A stretch of 64,000 nucleotides of DNA from Salinivibrio sp. ES.052 (GTDB lineage: Bacteria; Pseudomonadota; Gammaproteobacteria; Enterobacterales; Vibrionaceae), in NCBI RefSeq assembly GCF_900141775.1, contig NZ_FSRI01000003.1:614121-678120 (forward strand), given 5' to 3'. Positions 1 through 10,121 of this stretch are shown here, piece by piece (the first letter of the stretch is position 1; every line of letters starts with the position of its first letter). The notes beneath the pieces were generated by a model. It was not told the DNA's origin, searched no databases, and was given only the letters and a program-made list of their open reading frames with translations. The position numbers and the translations under genes are program-made.

Positions 1-1
1 A

Positions 2-2296
2 AATGACTTTATTAGTGATGAATTCGTTCGAGGGTTGATAGAGGAAATTATAGAAACCAAGCAGAGTAAGCGAAGTCTGCAAATGGCAGGCGTTGCGGGA
101 AATAATCAAAAAATGATTATTAATGTGCTGGGCACTCCGTTATATATGTCCAATCAAATGGTTGGTGTCGTTTGTTTGTTTGATGAATCAACCTCCTATG
201 ATGATGAGTTGCAGGGTTGGGTTGAACCCATATTGTCAAGTTTGAGCTCTATGGTGCATTTTGTTCAGCAGAAAGCATTGAATGATATGATATCTCGGGA
301 AATGGCAAGAGCCAAAGAGCAAGCGGAACAAGCAAACGAGTCAAAAACGAACTTCTTGGCGATGATGAGTCACGAAATCCGTACCCCAATGAATGGGATT
401 GTGGGTATGTCTAACCTATTAATGGAAACTTCACTGACTCAACAGCAACGTTATTTCGTTGATACATTACAGCACTCCTCGACAGCATTATTGAACATTA
501 TTAACGATGTACTGGACTTAACCAAAATCGAAGCTGGAAAAATGACGCTTAGCAAGCAGTCGCTCGATTTAGCTGAACTGTTGCACGAGTCATTGAGTAT
601 CTTTACCGCTAAAGCTGCAGAGAAACAGTTACGATTACATTGTTATATTGATCCTGATATGTCTTGCCACATTGAGCTTGATGCTATGCGCTATAAGCAG
701 GTGATTATCAACTTAGTTGGCAATGCGGTTAAATTTACCAAGCGAGGCCATATATTGGTTCGTTTGTTCCAAACGCAAGACGATGATCAGACGCATCTGG
801 TTATGGAAGTCGAGGATACAGGCATCGGGATCCCCAAAGATCGCCACGAGGCCATTTTCGAAAACTTCACTCAGGTTGATAATTCCTATTCACGTTCTTA
901 TCAAGGTACTGGGCTCGGCTTGCCTGTCTGCCGGAAATTACTGCGCTTGATGGACGGGGATATTTATATCCGAAGCGAAGAAGGCAAAGGAACCACGTTT
1001 GTTTCAAGCGTACCGATTACGGTGCCAGACCCTGATTGTACACTTTTGACTCAGTACGACTTAAGTGAATCTCTCGCTGGCTATCAAGTGGGGCTGATAT
1101 CAGACGATGAGATCCTAGTTGATACATTAACGGCGTATTTGAGCCGATTAAACGTTACCTTAACCCATAGCTCAGATGGTCAAGCGCTTGAGTTGGATGA
1201 TTTATCACATACAGTGCTGATGATTGATCAAGATAAAATGCAAAATTGCCAAAAATTGGTTGGTCAAGTTCACCGATGTGTGGCGATCAGCCACGATGGG
1301 CACCACGATACAGGGATGGCGACGCTCACATGCCCGATTTATCATGCGGAGCTTTGTCGTGTTCTGAGCGAAGATGAGAGTGAGCTAGGAGAGCATAACG
1401 TCGTTGTGGGTCAGTACGATGATATCCAATTCGATTTGAATGTCTTGGTAGCAGAAGACCATCTTGTCAATCAAGAACTGATCGATATTATATTGGCAAA
1501 GCTGGGTTGCCATCGCGTCTTAGCCGTCAATGGGAAAGAAGCATTAGATCTCCATAAGGAAAGCCCTTTCGACATTATTTTGATGGATTGCCAAATGCCC
1601 GAAATGGATGGTTTTGAGGCAACGCGAGAGATCCGTAAATTTGACCAAACCACTCCAATTCTAGCCGTCACTGCTAATGCATTATCAGGCGATGCTGAGC
1701 GGTGTGTCGATGCGGGCATGAATGGACACCTCGCTAAGCCATTTAGTAAAGACCAACTTATTGAGCTTCTATTGCTGTACGCCAACCCAGACGCGGTCAG
1801 TTATGGCGATAAAAATAAGGATGAGGAAGAAACAACGTTAGATGACCTCGCCAGTGAACACTTTACAGATGTATCTTTAAATTCAAACTCTCAACCAGAA
1901 CCAGAACCAGAACCAGAACCAAGTCCGGCTAATGGAGATCCCACAATGAATGAAACGTTGCCTCCTATTGATATTCAGCATGTCAAAGATCAGGTTGGGG
2001 ATAGCATGGATATGGTGAAAATGTTGGTCAATAAATATGTAAAAAATCAGACTCAAGATTTGGAAGCGTTAAAAAGTGCGTTCGAGGAGAAAGAAATAGG
2101 TAAAATCAAAAAGCTTGCCCATAAGATGAAAGGGGCAGCCGCTATGATGGGGGCAAATGAGCTGTCTAAAACGTGCCTAGAGCTGGAAAAATCACCGCAT
2201 GATGATTTGGATGCGTTGCAGCCGTATATTCAGCCGATTGAGCATCAGACAGCATTAATTGTTCAGCAGGCTGACAGTTTGGCTGAAACTTCTTGA
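2..2296 (+). CDS. Hybrid sensor histidine kinase (HisKA-HATPase-REC-Hpt), 5' end outside the window
   Basis: The frame is open from base 2, so the gene starts upstream of the window; the first in-window start-like codon is a TTG at 35. Order of domains: a GAF/PAS-like end (about 100-290), a HisKA helix with SHEIRTP (His codon near 371), and a HATPase with N box ([10 protein letters not shown]), DTGIGI and GTGLGL. A degenerate receiver-like stretch follows, then a true receiver with phospho-acceptor Asp in LMDCQMP (near 1585), a Pro-Glu repeat linker encoded by a CCAGAA hexamer run, and an Hpt domain with the AHKMKGAA histidine (near 2120). This is the full His-Asp-His phosphorelay of BarA/ArcB-type kinases, which pass phosphate to a separate regulator. 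The signal sensed and the partner are unknown. Confidence 0.9.
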   Translation, partial: NDFISDEFVRGLIEEIIETKQSKRSLQMAGVAGNNQKMIINVLGTPLYMSNQMVGVVCLFDESTSYDDELQGWVEPILSSLSSMVHFVQQKALNDMISREMARAKEQAEQANESKTNFLAMMSHEIRTPMNGIVGMSNLLMETSLTQQQRYFVDTLQHSSTALLNIINDVLDLTKIEAGKMTLSKQSLDLAELLHESLSIFTAKAAEKQLRLHCYIDPDMSCHIELDAMRYKQVIINLVGNAVKFTKRGHILVRLFQTQDDDQTHLVMEVEDTGIGIPKDRHEAIFENFTQVDNSYSRSYQGTGLGLPVCRKLLRLMDGDIYIRSEEGKGTTFVSSVPITVPDPDCTLLTQYDLSESLAGYQVGLISDDEILVDTLTAYLSRLNVTLTHSSDGQALELDDLSHTVLMIDQDKMQNCQKLVGQVHRCVAISHDGHHDTGMATLTCPIYHAELCRVLSEDESELGEHNVVVGQYDDIQFDLNVLVAEDHLVNQELIDIILAKLGCHRVLAVNGKEALDLHKESPFDIILMDCQMPEMDGFEATREIRKFDQTTPILAVTANALSGDAERCVDAGMNGHLAKPFSKDQLIELLLLYANPDAVSYGDKNKDEEETTLDDLASEHFTDVSLNSNSQPEPEPEPEPSPANGDPTMNETLPPIDIQHVKDQVGDSMDMVKMLVNKYVKNQTQDLEALKSAFEEKEIGKIKKLAHKMKGAAAMMGANELSKTCLELEKSPHDDLDALQPYIQPIEHQTALIVQQADSLAETS

Positions 2297-2364
2297 TACA
2301 TCCTTCGGCGCTGGTTAGCATAGAAATCAGCGTCGATTGGTATAAAAATAACGACTCATCAAAG

Positions 2365-2404
2365 ACCTAGGGTCTGACAATTGCTGTTGGACCCTAGGTT
2401 TTAT
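2365..2404 (+). terminator. Rho-independent terminator after the hybrid kinase
   Basis: Perfect 10-bp stem ACCTAGGGTC / GACCCTAGGT (2365-2374 and 2390-2399) with a 15-nt loop, followed by TTTATT. Confidence 0.85.
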
Positions 2405-2419
2405 TGTAAGGATAAGCTG

Positions 2420-3457
2420 ATGATAAAGCGTTCTATGTTCGTCTGTTGCGCCGCTCTCATCCTTTTTGGGTGTGGCGAACCTGCAACCTCTTCTCCCACC
2501 AAGGTGTCACCACGCCCTGCCAAATTACTGACAGTGGTGACTGATGAAGGTGGTTTAACCCGCCAGTTCCCCGCACAAGTCGAAGCCGATGATAAAGCCT
2601 TGTTATCTTTTAGGGTATCAGGTGTCATTGAGTCTATGCCCATAAAAGCAGGGATGGATGTGGAGAAAAAACAGGTATTGGCGGCACTTGATAGCCAGCA
2701 ATATCAACTTCAGCTTGATAAAGCACGTGCGCAATATCAGCTAGCACAGGTTCAATTTAACCGTGCTGAGCGTTTACACAATGATAAAGTCATTTCTGAA
2801 CAGCGGTTTGATGAGGCGCGTTCAGCATTAAGTGAAGCGGCGGCAGGGCTTGAGCAAGCTCAAACAAATTTAAATTATACCGAGTTAAAGGCACCGTATG
2901 CTGGCACTGTGTCGTTAAGAATGAAAGAGCGCAACGAGTTTGTACAAGCGCAATCCCCAGTCCTACATATTCAGTCCAAAGATATTATTAACGTCAGTTT
3001 TCAACTCCCCGAGCGTTACTTTCACTACTTTGCTCAGCGTGTCGACACGCTAATGCCGAGTGTGTCGTTTGATACGTATGAGCAGCGCCAATTTCCTGCT
3101 CAATTTAAGGAAATAGATACGGAAGCAGACCCGAAAACCGCGTCTTACCATGTCACTGTGAGTTTAAGCCGACCAGAAGCAGTCAATGTGTTACCCGGCA
3201 TGGCAGCCAAGGTGCATGTTACGATCCCAACTCAGTCGCAAACCCACGTTCCAGATACAGCGGTGATTCAAACCAAATCAGGTGCTGCAGTGTGGCGTGT
3301 TGGTGAAAAAGGTGAGGTGAGCTTAGCACCTGTGACCTTGAAGCAAGGACAGGTGACCTCTGGATTAAAGAATGGAGATGTGATCGTGGCAACCGGCGCG
3401 AGTGCACTTGAGGAAGGCGATCGAGTGAGAGCTTGGGTGAAGGAGCGAGGATTATGA
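2420..3457 (+). CDS. RND efflux periplasmic adaptor lipoprotein (first of two)
   Basis: Membrane fusion protein of the HlyD/AcrA family that links an inner-membrane RND pump to an outer-membrane channel. The ATG at 2420 was chosen because an AAGGAT ribosome site lies 7 bases upstream and the product then starts with a lipoprotein signal ending in the lipobox LFGC. A lipoyl/barrel-sandwich pattern (VSGVIESMPIKAGMDV) is followed by an alpha-hairpin of heptads and a second lipoyl half (YTELKAPYAGTVS). The stop codon lies just before the ATG of a second adaptor at 3454, and the pump follows. Operons with two adaptors and one RND pump are known in vibrios (VexIJK/VmeTUV type); exact orthology was not established. 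Confidence 0.88.
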   Translation: MIKRSMFVCCAALILFGCGEPATSSPTKVSPRPAKLLTVVTDEGGLTRQFPAQVEADDKALLSFRVSGVIESMPIKAGMDVEKKQVLAALDSQQYQLQLDKARAQYQLAQVQFNRAERLHNDKVISEQRFDEARSALSEAAAGLEQAQTNLNYTELKAPYAGTVSLRMKERNEFVQAQSPVLHIQSKDIINVSFQLPERYFHYFAQRVDTLMPSVSFDTYEQRQFPAQFKEIDTEADPKTASYHVTVSLSRPEAVNVLPGMAAKVHVTIPTQSQTHVPDTAVIQTKSGAAVWRVGEKGEVSLAPVTLKQGQVTSGLKNGDVIVATGASALEEGDRVRAWVKERGL

Positions 3458-4551
3458 GAACAAAGAGCCGATTGATTAGTGTGCTTTTCAGCGTCAGTAC
3501 GCTGCTTGGCTGTCAACCTGAACCGGTACCTCAACCTGCACCGTTACCCGTGATATCCACATTTACCGTGGCGAAGCAGCAGTTGGATGAGCGAATATCT
3601 TTCCCTGCCGTTGCTGCCGCGGCAGATAAAGCGACGCTGGCCTTTCGGGTACCAGGCGAAATTCAAGCCATCAATGTAAAAGCGGGTGATCGCATCGCGC
3701 AGGGGCAAGTCCTTGCGCGTCTTGAACCGACCGATTATCGCTTAGCCGTTGAAAATGCAAGCGCACGATTTGATGTAGCCAACTCACAATATCGCCGTTC
3801 GGCTCCTTTAGTTGAGAAAGGGATGTTAGCCCAGTCGCAATTTGATGAGTTAAAAGCGCAACGGGAAATTGCACAGGCCGAATTGGCCTTGGCTAAATTA
3901 CGCCTATCATATGTTGAGCTAAAAGCGCCGGCGGATGGAGTGATATCTAAAGTTAATGTTGAGCCATTTGAGACAATCGCACCAGGCCAAGGTGTTATGA
4001 ATATCCATGATGCATCACGCGCTGATATCCGTGTACAAGTGCCGGATGTGCTCTTTAGCCAAAATGCGGGAGTGAGTTCAGCGTCAGTGCAAACCCGCCT
4101 GAGACCCGAAGTAGTCACGCAACAAGGGCACACATACCAGACCAGGATTGATGAATACACCGCAGAACCCGACCCGAGTAGCGGGGCCTTTGTCGTTACA
4201 TTAACGATGCCAATGCCTGATGACCAGTTTATTTTAGATGGCATGCCAGTGCAGGTAAGTATAGCCCGTGAGGGACTACAAATGACGCGAACTGGCCTGT
4301 CTGTACCTATCGAGGCGATTTTCAATCAAGATGGAGATCCCCTTGATCGCGACCACAGTTATGTCTGGGTGTACAACCCCGATACACAAACGGTAGACAA
4401 ACGGAACGTGGTGATGGGGCGCATTCATGGGCAGCGCATTGAAGTTATTAGCGGTGTCTCCAAGGGGGAGCGCATCGTCGTCGGCGGTGCGAATCACTTG
4501 TCTGAGGGACAAAAAGTAGAATTGGCGTCAACAGAGGAAAAAGCATCATGA
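3454..4551 (+). CDS. RND efflux periplasmic adaptor lipoprotein (second of two)
   Basis: Second HlyD/AcrA-type adaptor, with a signal ending in STLLGC that predicts a lipoprotein. The ATG at 3454 is preferred because GGAGCGAGG lies just upstream and it gives a clean signal peptide; it overlaps the stop codon of the first adaptor. The same module order is visible: lipoyl half (VPGEIQAINVKAGDRI), helical hairpin, lipoyl half (VELKAPADGVIS), beta-barrel and membrane-proximal domain. Its stop overlaps the start of the pump gene, so the three genes are translationally coupled. Two different adaptors may form a mixed hexamer around the pump, which is inference from related operons. No outer-membrane channel gene is next to the operon; a TolC encoded elsewhere is assumed. 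Confidence 0.88.
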   Translation: MRTKSRLISVLFSVSTLLGCQPEPVPQPAPLPVISTFTVAKQQLDERISFPAVAAAADKATLAFRVPGEIQAINVKAGDRIAQGQVLARLEPTDYRLAVENASARFDVANSQYRRSAPLVEKGMLAQSQFDELKAQREIAQAELALAKLRLSYVELKAPADGVISKVNVEPFETIAPGQGVMNIHDASRADIRVQVPDVLFSQNAGVSSASVQTRLRPEVVTQQGHTYQTRIDEYTAEPDPSSGAFVVTLTMPMPDDQFILDGMPVQVSIAREGLQMTRTGLSVPIEAIFNQDGDPLDRDHSYVWVYNPDTQTVDKRNVVMGRIHGQRIEVISGVSKGERIVVGGANHLSEGQKVELASTEEKAS

Positions 4552-7500
4552 AGCAAGGTGTGGCAGGCTACTTTATTCAAAATAAGGTGATCAGCTGGAT
4601 GATCACTCTGATTTTTCTGATCGGCGGCACCATTGCGTTTTTGGGGTTAGGACGCCTCGAAGATCCTGCTTTTACCATTAAAGATGCCATGGTTGTCACC
4701 AGTTATCCCGGCGCGACCCCGCAACAAGTGGAAGAAGAAGTGACTTATCCACTAGAGAAAGCGGTGCAGCAGCTGACTTATGTCGACGAAGTTCGCTCGA
4801 TTTCTAGCCGGGGTCTGTCGCAAATTACAGTTAAAATGAAACCTAAATACCGAGCCGATGACTTACCCCAAATTTGGGATGAGTTACGGCGTAAGGTTCA
4901 TGACGCGAGAGGAGAGTTACCCCCAGGAGTAAGCCCGCCGCAGGTTAAAGATGACTTTGGGGATGTGTTTGGCATTTTACTGGCGGTCACCGGTGATGGT
5001 TACAGCTACAGTGAATTGAAAGACTATGTCGATTTTTTACGTCGAGAGCTAGAGCTTGTAGACGGTGTCGGTAAAGTCCAAGTGAGTGGTGCACAGCAAG
5101 AACAGGTGTTTATTGAAGTTTCCATTCAGCGTCTTAGTAGCTTGGGGATTTCACCAGATACGCTCTTTAACTTATTAGCCACACAAAACCTGGTCAGTAA
5201 TGCGGGGGCGTTGCGTGTGGGTGATGAATATATCCGTATTCATCCTACGGGAGAGTTTTCATCTGTCGATGAACTCGGGAGCTTGATCCTCACAGAAGCT
5301 GGCTCGCAAGGGTTAATCTATCTACGTGACGTGGCGGAAGTGAAACGCGGCTATCAAGAAGTCCCTCGTCATATTATGGCCTACAACGGCAAGCAAGCAC
5401 TCCAAATGGGGATTTCGTTTGCCGATGGGGTTAATGTGGTTGAGGTGGGAGAAAATGTCGAAAAACGCTTGGCGGCTCTAAACAGTGACCAACCTGTTGG
5501 CGTGCAGGTCCACCATGTCTATAACCAACCTGACGAAGTTGATCACTCGGTCAGTGGTTTTGTCTCTAGCCTAGGGCAAGCTGTCGCTATCGTTATTATT
5601 GTCCTCCTCTTTTTTATGGGGTTGCGCTCAGGGTTGTTAATCGGTTTGGTGCTTCTGCTCACCGTACTTGGCACCTTTGTTTTCATGTATTACTTCGAGA
5701 TAAATCTCCAACGGGTCTCTCTTGGCGCGCTAGTGATTGCACTGGGGATGTTGGTGGATAATGCCATTGTCGTCGTAGAAGGGATCTTAGTTGGCTTGAA
5801 ACGGGGACGAACTCGATTACAAGCTGCTCACGATATTGTGACGCAAACAAAGTGGCCATTATTGGGAGCAACAGTCATTGCGGTGACTGCATTTGCGCCC
5901 ATTGGCCTGTCCGAGGATGCGACAGGTGAATACTGTGGCACTTTGTTTACGGTGTTGCTCATCTCTTTGCTGTTGAGTTGGTTTACCGCGATAACTCTGA
6001 CACCGTTCTTTGCCAGTATGTTTTTCAAAGATACGCCTCTCGACGGTGATGATGAAGGCAGCGATCCTTACAATGGCATCCTCTTTGTCGTGTATAAGCG
6101 TTTTTTAACCGCATGCATGCACCATGCCTATCTCACCTTACTGATAATGGTATTAGCACTCGGTGCCAGTCTGTATGGCTTTGGACACCTTAAGCAGTCG
6201 TTTTTCCCTGACTCTACCACACCGATGTTTATGGTGGACGTATGGCTTCCTGAGGGCACCGATATTCGCGCCACTCAAGATACACTCGACGAGGTGTCAA
6301 GCTGGCTCAGTGAGCAACAAGGCGTGAACTATGTATCTACTAGTGCAGGGCAAGGCTCTCAACGTTTTATGCTGACGTATTCACCAGAGAAAACGTATGC
6401 CGCCTATGGTGAATTGATTGTTCGGGTCGATCAATACGAGCATGTGAAGCCGACCATGGGGTTGGTGCGCAAACATGTGCGCAGCCAGTATCCGGATGCA
6501 CAATTGAAGCTGAAACCGATTTCTTTGGGGCCGGCGAGTGGATCGAAAATTGAAGCGCGGATCATAGGTTCGGATCCGACACAGCTACGTGCGATTGCCA
6601 AAAAGGTAGAGGCGCGGCTGCATGATGATCCCGATGCTGTCAATATTCGCCATGACTGGCGCAACCGTACCAAAGTGTTAGAGCCGGAATTTAATGAGAG
6701 CCAAGCACGTCGTTATGGCATCACTAAAAAAGACGTCGATGATCTACTTGCCATGACATTCAGTGGAAAACGGATTGGTGTGTATCGTGATGGTACGAAT
6801 TTAATGCCAATCGTTGCGCGTCTTCCGGATGAAGAACGTGTGAATATCAATACCTTAGAAGGGATGAAAATATGGAGCCCGGTATTGAAAGATTATATTC
6901 CTCTACAACAAGTCATTCTTGATTACGATATGCGGTGGGAAGACCCGATCATCATGCGTAAAAATCGTAAACGGATGCTCACTGTCTTAGCCGATCCTGA
7001 TCCGTTACGAGAGACGACAGCAGCCACCTTGCTGTCGCGTGTACGCGTCGACATCGAGTCGATTCCGATGCCAGAGGGGTACAGTATCGAGTGGGGGGGC
7101 GAGTATGAATCCTCTAAAGAGGCAAAAGAGGGACTGTTTAGTATCATGCCGCTAGGTTATTTGTTTATGTTCCTCGTTACTATCTTGTTGTTTAATTCGG
7201 TGAAAGAGTCACTGATCATTTGGCTTACGGTTCCGCTTGCGGTCGTGGGTGTAACGACTGGTTTATTGTTACTCGACACGCCGTTTGGGTTTATGGCGCT
7301 ATTGGGCTTTTTAAGCTTAAGTGGGATGCTGCTTAAAAACGGTATTGTACTTATCGATCAGATAAATATTGAAGTGGCAAGCGGTAAGCAACGTTATCAA
7401 GCAGTGGTTGATGCTGCGGTAAGTAGGGTTAGACCTGTTTGTATGACAGCGATTACCACCATTTTAGGGATGCTTCCGTTGTTACCTGATGTCTTCTTCC

Positions 7501-7613
7501 GTCCTATGGCGGTGACCATCATGTTCGGGTTGGGCTTTGCAACGGTGCTGACGTTGATTGTCGTGCCAGTGTTATATCGCATTTTCTACCGAATTCGCTA
7601 TCAACCTGAATAA
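4548..7613 (+). CDS. RND family multidrug efflux transporter, inner-membrane pump
   Basis: A 1021-residue AcrB/MexB-superfamily proton antiporter with the expected length and two-fold layout: TM1 at residues 15-35, a large periplasmic loop, TM2-6 around residues 340-480, a cytoplasmic link, a second periplasmic loop and TM8-12 from about 870. The TM4 region has VIALGMLVDNAIVVVEG, which carries the Asp typical of the proton relay. It belongs to the short, HAE1-like branch often found with two adaptors. The gene overlaps the upstream adaptor by 4 bases (ATGA) and is followed by a strong terminator. Substrates cannot be told from sequence; drugs, bile-like compounds and detergents are usual for the family. 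Confidence 0.92.
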   Translation: MKQGVAGYFIQNKVISWMITLIFLIGGTIAFLGLGRLEDPAFTIKDAMVVTSYPGATPQQVEEEVTYPLEKAVQQLTYVDEVRSISSRGLSQITVKMKPKYRADDLPQIWDELRRKVHDARGELPPGVSPPQVKDDFGDVFGILLAVTGDGYSYSELKDYVDFLRRELELVDGVGKVQVSGAQQEQVFIEVSIQRLSSLGISPDTLFNLLATQNLVSNAGALRVGDEYIRIHPTGEFSSVDELGSLILTEAGSQGLIYLRDVAEVKRGYQEVPRHIMAYNGKQALQMGISFADGVNVVEVGENVEKRLAALNSDQPVGVQVHHVYNQPDEVDHSVSGFVSSLGQAVAIVIIVLLFFMGLRSGLLIGLVLLLTVLGTFVFMYYFEINLQRVSLGALVIALGMLVDNAIVVVEGILVGLKRGRTRLQAAHDIVTQTKWPLLGATVIAVTAFAPIGLSEDATGEYCGTLFTVLLISLLLSWFTAITLTPFFASMFFKDTPLDGDDEGSDPYNGILFVVYKRFLTACMHHAYLTLLIMVLALGASLYGFGHLKQSFFPDSTTPMFMVDVWLPEGTDIRATQDTLDEVSSWLSEQQGVNYVSTSAGQGSQRFMLTYSPEKTYAAYGELIVRVDQYEHVKPTMGLVRKHVRSQYPDAQLKLKPISLGPASGSKIEARIIGSDPTQLRAIAKKVEARLHDDPDAVNIRHDWRNRTKVLEPEFNESQARRYGITKKDVDDLLAMTFSGKRIGVYRDGTNLMPIVARLPDEERVNINTLEGMKIWSPVLKDYIPLQQVILDYDMRWEDPIIMRKNRKRMLTVLADPDPLRETTAATLLSRVRVDIESIPMPEGYSIEWGGEYESSKEAKEGLFSIMPLGYLFMFLVTILLFNSVKESLIIWLTVPLAVVGVTTGLLLLDTPFGFMALLGFLSLSGMLLKNGIVLIDQINIEVASGKQRYQAVVDAAVSRVRPVCMTAITTILGMLPLLPDVFFRPMAVTIMFGLGFATVLTLIVVPVLYRIFYRIRYQPE

Positions 7614-7617
7614 CGCA

Positions 7618-7645
7618 AAAGCACCGCGACAAGCGGTGCTTTTTG
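7618..7645 (+). terminator. Rho-independent terminator of the RND operon
   Basis: AAAGCACCGC / GCGGTGCTTT stem with a 4-5 nt loop, then a T run, directly after the pump stop codon. Confidence 0.9.
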
Positions 7646-7745
7646 TTTCAACAATCAACGGCTGACTTGTGCGTAACTTTAAATTTATCCACAGAAACAG
7701 TTGATAACTCGGTGAATTATCTCAGCAGACACCGGTTTTATCGCG

Positions 7746-7774
7746 TTAACATAAAGTCAATGTTTTTATAAGAT
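7746..7774 (+). promoter_or_regulatory. Possible sigma70 promoter in a gene-free gap
   Basis: TTAACA (7746-7751), a 17-bp spacer and TAAGAT (7769-7774) resemble -35/-10 boxes. The predicted start would be near 7781, about 90 bases before a strong terminator-like hairpin. No gene lies between them, so a small RNA is possible. A consensus DnaA-box-like TTATCCACA sits upstream at 7685-7693. Otherwise nothing else is recognised in 7646-7940. Confidence 0.35.
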
Positions 7775-7832
7775 AATTTGGAGTAGTATCACGATGAGGG
7801 CGTGTATGTTATTGCCCCTGAAACCATGAATA

Positions 7833-7871
7833 AAAAAGCCAGCTTATCCGTGGGTTATACTGGCTTTTTGC
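7833..7871. terminator. Bidirectional terminator hairpin
   Basis: AAAAAGCCAG (7833-7842) pairs with CTGGCTTTTT (7860-7869). A-rich left and T-rich right flanks let it work in both directions: for a possible transcript from about 7781, and for the thioesterase-like gene read from the other side. Confidence 0.7.
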
Positions 7872-7940
7872 ATGTATAAGAATGGTTTTTATTTCAATAG
7901 GGTAGAGTTGTTTTGCGTTGGTTATTGCTATTCGAGAGGC

Positions 7941-8420
7941 TTAACCAACTTGCTTGACCGATAATGTTAGTTCAAAAGTGGCCATTGCCTCATCACCATG
8001 TAAGCTCGGGCACGTTGCTACAATGGTGACGGGTTGATTGATACGCTCACCGGTTTCAATGGCGTCACTAATCATGGCACTGATTTTTTCACCATCATAG
8101 CAAGTAAAGATAACATCACCTTCTGGACGCTTGTGGAAATCAGCATGTACCGATTTAAACGCTAAGCTAATCTTAACACCTCGTTGGTCGGCCATTGCCA
8201 TGGCGAGAAATCCCCCCGCAACATCGGCACCGACAGCTAATGCGCCAAAATACATACTGTTTAAATGGTTTTTTGTCCGTCGGCCAAGAGGGATTCGCAT
8301 GGTGACATGCTTATCATCAATGGTCAGGATTTTTGGCCGACACCAGCCGATCATGGGCACTTTTAAGAAGCCGAATAGCGATAAATGTTGGTTGGCGCGC
8401 GCTAACGGAGACGAGAACAT
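7941..8420 (-). CDS. Hot-dog fold PaaI/DUF4442-like thioesterase
   Basis: A 159-residue protein of the size and pattern of PaaI/DUF4442 hot-dog proteins. The conserved NSMYFGALAVGADVAGG segment marks the central hot-dog helix with its Asn/Gly surroundings. Members are thioesterases acting on acyl-CoA or related thioesters, or uncharacterised relatives. The ATG at 8420 was chosen over a GTG six bases upstream because AAGGAG lies five bases before it. It is a single-gene unit that converges on the hairpin at 7833-7871. The substrate is unknown. Confidence 0.7.
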   Translation of the reverse strand: MFSSPLARANQHLSLFGFLKVPMIGWCRPKILTIDDKHVTMRIPLGRRTKNHLNSMYFGALAVGADVAGGFLAMAMADQRGVKISLAFKSVHADFHKRPEGDVIFTCYDGEKISAMISDAIETGERINQPVTIVATCPSLHGDEAMATFELTLSVKQVG

Positions 8421-8666
8421 AGACACTCCTTGTTATCTGGTCATACCTGTTAACGCTACCCTGATGGTCATTTGTTCGTCAACATCCTGTTAACAAACTT
8501 GCGGGGTCATGCATTCTTTTTGCCAGTCATTCATTGCTGTGGTGGCCCTCTAGGGCGATCTGCTTTTATATTGAGTGCAGTGTTTTTGCGTAAAGTATGA
8601 TAGCATTCGCCGCCTTAAATGGCGTGAGTGCGCCTTTTGCTTTTGATTTACCTTTGGAGTGATACC

Positions 8667-9986
8667 TTGCAATTTGACGATCTGGGACTCGATAGACGCT
8701 TACTGTCGCTCATTGCCCACCGTGGATTTGAACAGCCTACTGAGATTCAATGCCAAGCGATTCCCGTTGTGATGGCAGGAAAAGATTTATTGGCATCATC
8801 AAAAACAGGCTCAGGGAAGACGCTGGCGTTTTTGCTGCCCGCGATGCAGCGTGTTTTGCGTTCTAAACCCTTAAGTCGTCGAGATCCGCGAGTCTTAGTC
8901 CTTGCTCCTACCCGTGAATTGGCGAAACAGGTTTTCGGTCAGCTGCGTATGCTGACTAGCGGTACAGCACATAAACCTGCATTGGTCTTGGGGGGAGAAA
9001 ACTTTAACGAGCAAGCGAAGGTTTTCCGTCAGTCTCCGACTTTTGTCGTGGCTACACCTGGCCGGCTTGCTGATCATTTAAAGCAACGACACTTGTCTTT
9101 AGCTGGGTTAGAAATGCTTATCTTAGATGAAGCTGATCGCATGCTTGATCTTGGTTTTAAAGAGCAACTAGACAGTGTGAATGAACATGCTGACCATCGT
9201 TTGAGACAAACACTCATGTTTTCAGCGACGCTGGATCATCAGCAAGTAACAGAAATTGCGGCCGGTATGCTTAAATCACCCAAACGCGTCGCGGTCGGTG
9301 AGTCAGAGACATTGCACAGTGATATTGAACAACATTTTGTGTTGTGCGATCACCTGGATCACAAACATGCGTTACTTGAACATTTGATGCAAGTGAACCC
9401 ACATAAACAGGTGATGATTTTTACTGCAACTCGAGCCGATACCGAGCGATTGGCAGAGCGCTTCACTCAAGCTGGGTATAAAGCAATCGCTTTAAGTGGC
9501 GAGTTAAATCAAGCTACCCGCAGCCGCATCATGAATGAGTTTGAGCGAGGCCTTCATGAAGTGTTAGTGACCACGGATGTTGCATCACGCGGACTGGATC
9601 TGCTTAATGTATCTTTGGTCATTAATTTTGATATGCCAAAACATACCGAGGAGTATGTTCATCGAGTGGGACGGACAGGTCGAGCGGGCCATCAGGGATT
9701 GGCTTATTCGTTAGTAGGGCCTAAAGACTGGCGCAGCTTTAAAAATATTGAAGGATATTTACAGCAAACACTCGAATTTACGACAATAGAAGGCTTGAAG
9801 GGTAAATTTAAAGGCCTCAAAGAGAAGAAGGCGCCTAAGACACAAGCCTCAGGGCCAGTGAAACGTAAAAAAGCGCCAGCAAAAGCGAAGTCTAAAGCCC
9901 CTAAAAAACGCGATAAGAGCTTTTATACCAATGTACCTGTTGGTGATGCGCCGTTGGCAAAAAAGAAACCGAAGCCTGAATCTTAA
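8667..9986 (+). CDS. srmB: DEAD-box ATP-dependent RNA helicase, SrmB-like
   Basis: All DEAD-box motifs are present: Q motif (GFEQPTEIQ), Walker A (SSKTGSGKT), PTREL, TPGR, DEAD (LILDEADRMLD), SAT, the GELNQ region, VTTDVASRGLD and HRVGRTGRAG. The tail after residue 390 is Lys/Ala/Pro-rich, as in SrmB/RhlE helicases that act in 50S ribosome assembly and RNA turnover. The start is taken as TTG at 8667: it follows a GGAG motif by nine bases, and the product then begins QFDDLGLDRRLL like family members. Upstream in-frame codons back to 8628 give an unlikely hydrophobic leader. RhlE or another DEAD-box paralogue is possible. Confidence 0.85.
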   Translation: MQFDDLGLDRRLLSLIAHRGFEQPTEIQCQAIPVVMAGKDLLASSKTGSGKTLAFLLPAMQRVLRSKPLSRRDPRVLVLAPTRELAKQVFGQLRMLTSGTAHKPALVLGGENFNEQAKVFRQSPTFVVATPGRLADHLKQRHLSLAGLEMLILDEADRMLDLGFKEQLDSVNEHADHRLRQTLMFSATLDHQQVTEIAAGMLKSPKRVAVGESETLHSDIEQHFVLCDHLDHKHALLEHLMQVNPHKQVMIFTATRADTERLAERFTQAGYKAIALSGELNQATRSRIMNEFERGLHEVLVTTDVASRGLDLLNVSLVINFDMPKHTEEYVHRVGRTGRAGHQGLAYSLVGPKDWRSFKNIEGYLQQTLEFTTIEGLKGKFKGLKEKKAPKTQASGPVKRKKAPAKAKSKAPKKRDKSFYTNVPVGDAPLAKKKPKPES

Positions 9987-10082
9987 AACACTGCGTGTAC
10001 TGTGCGTTGAATACAGTGTGCGCATCTCCCGCTGCGTCAATAGGCGCGGCGGGGCTGTATCTCTTGACCTGATCACGACTAT

Positions 10083-10121
10083 TCTCCTTTCTCTTTCTCT
10101 TTCTCTTTCTCTTTCTCTTTC
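10083..10121. repeat. Hexanucleotide microsatellite (CTTTCT)n
   Basis: About six tandem copies of CTTTCT run through this stretch. It lies about 100 bases after the helicase stop codon, not inside a recognised gene. Apart from this tract, 9987-10450 shows no feature I can support. Confidence 0.85.

Noticed and set aside
7685..7693. Consensus DnaA-box sequence TTATCCACA
   Set aside because: A single box without neighbours, AT-rich unwinding region or dnaA/dnaN genes; not an origin.
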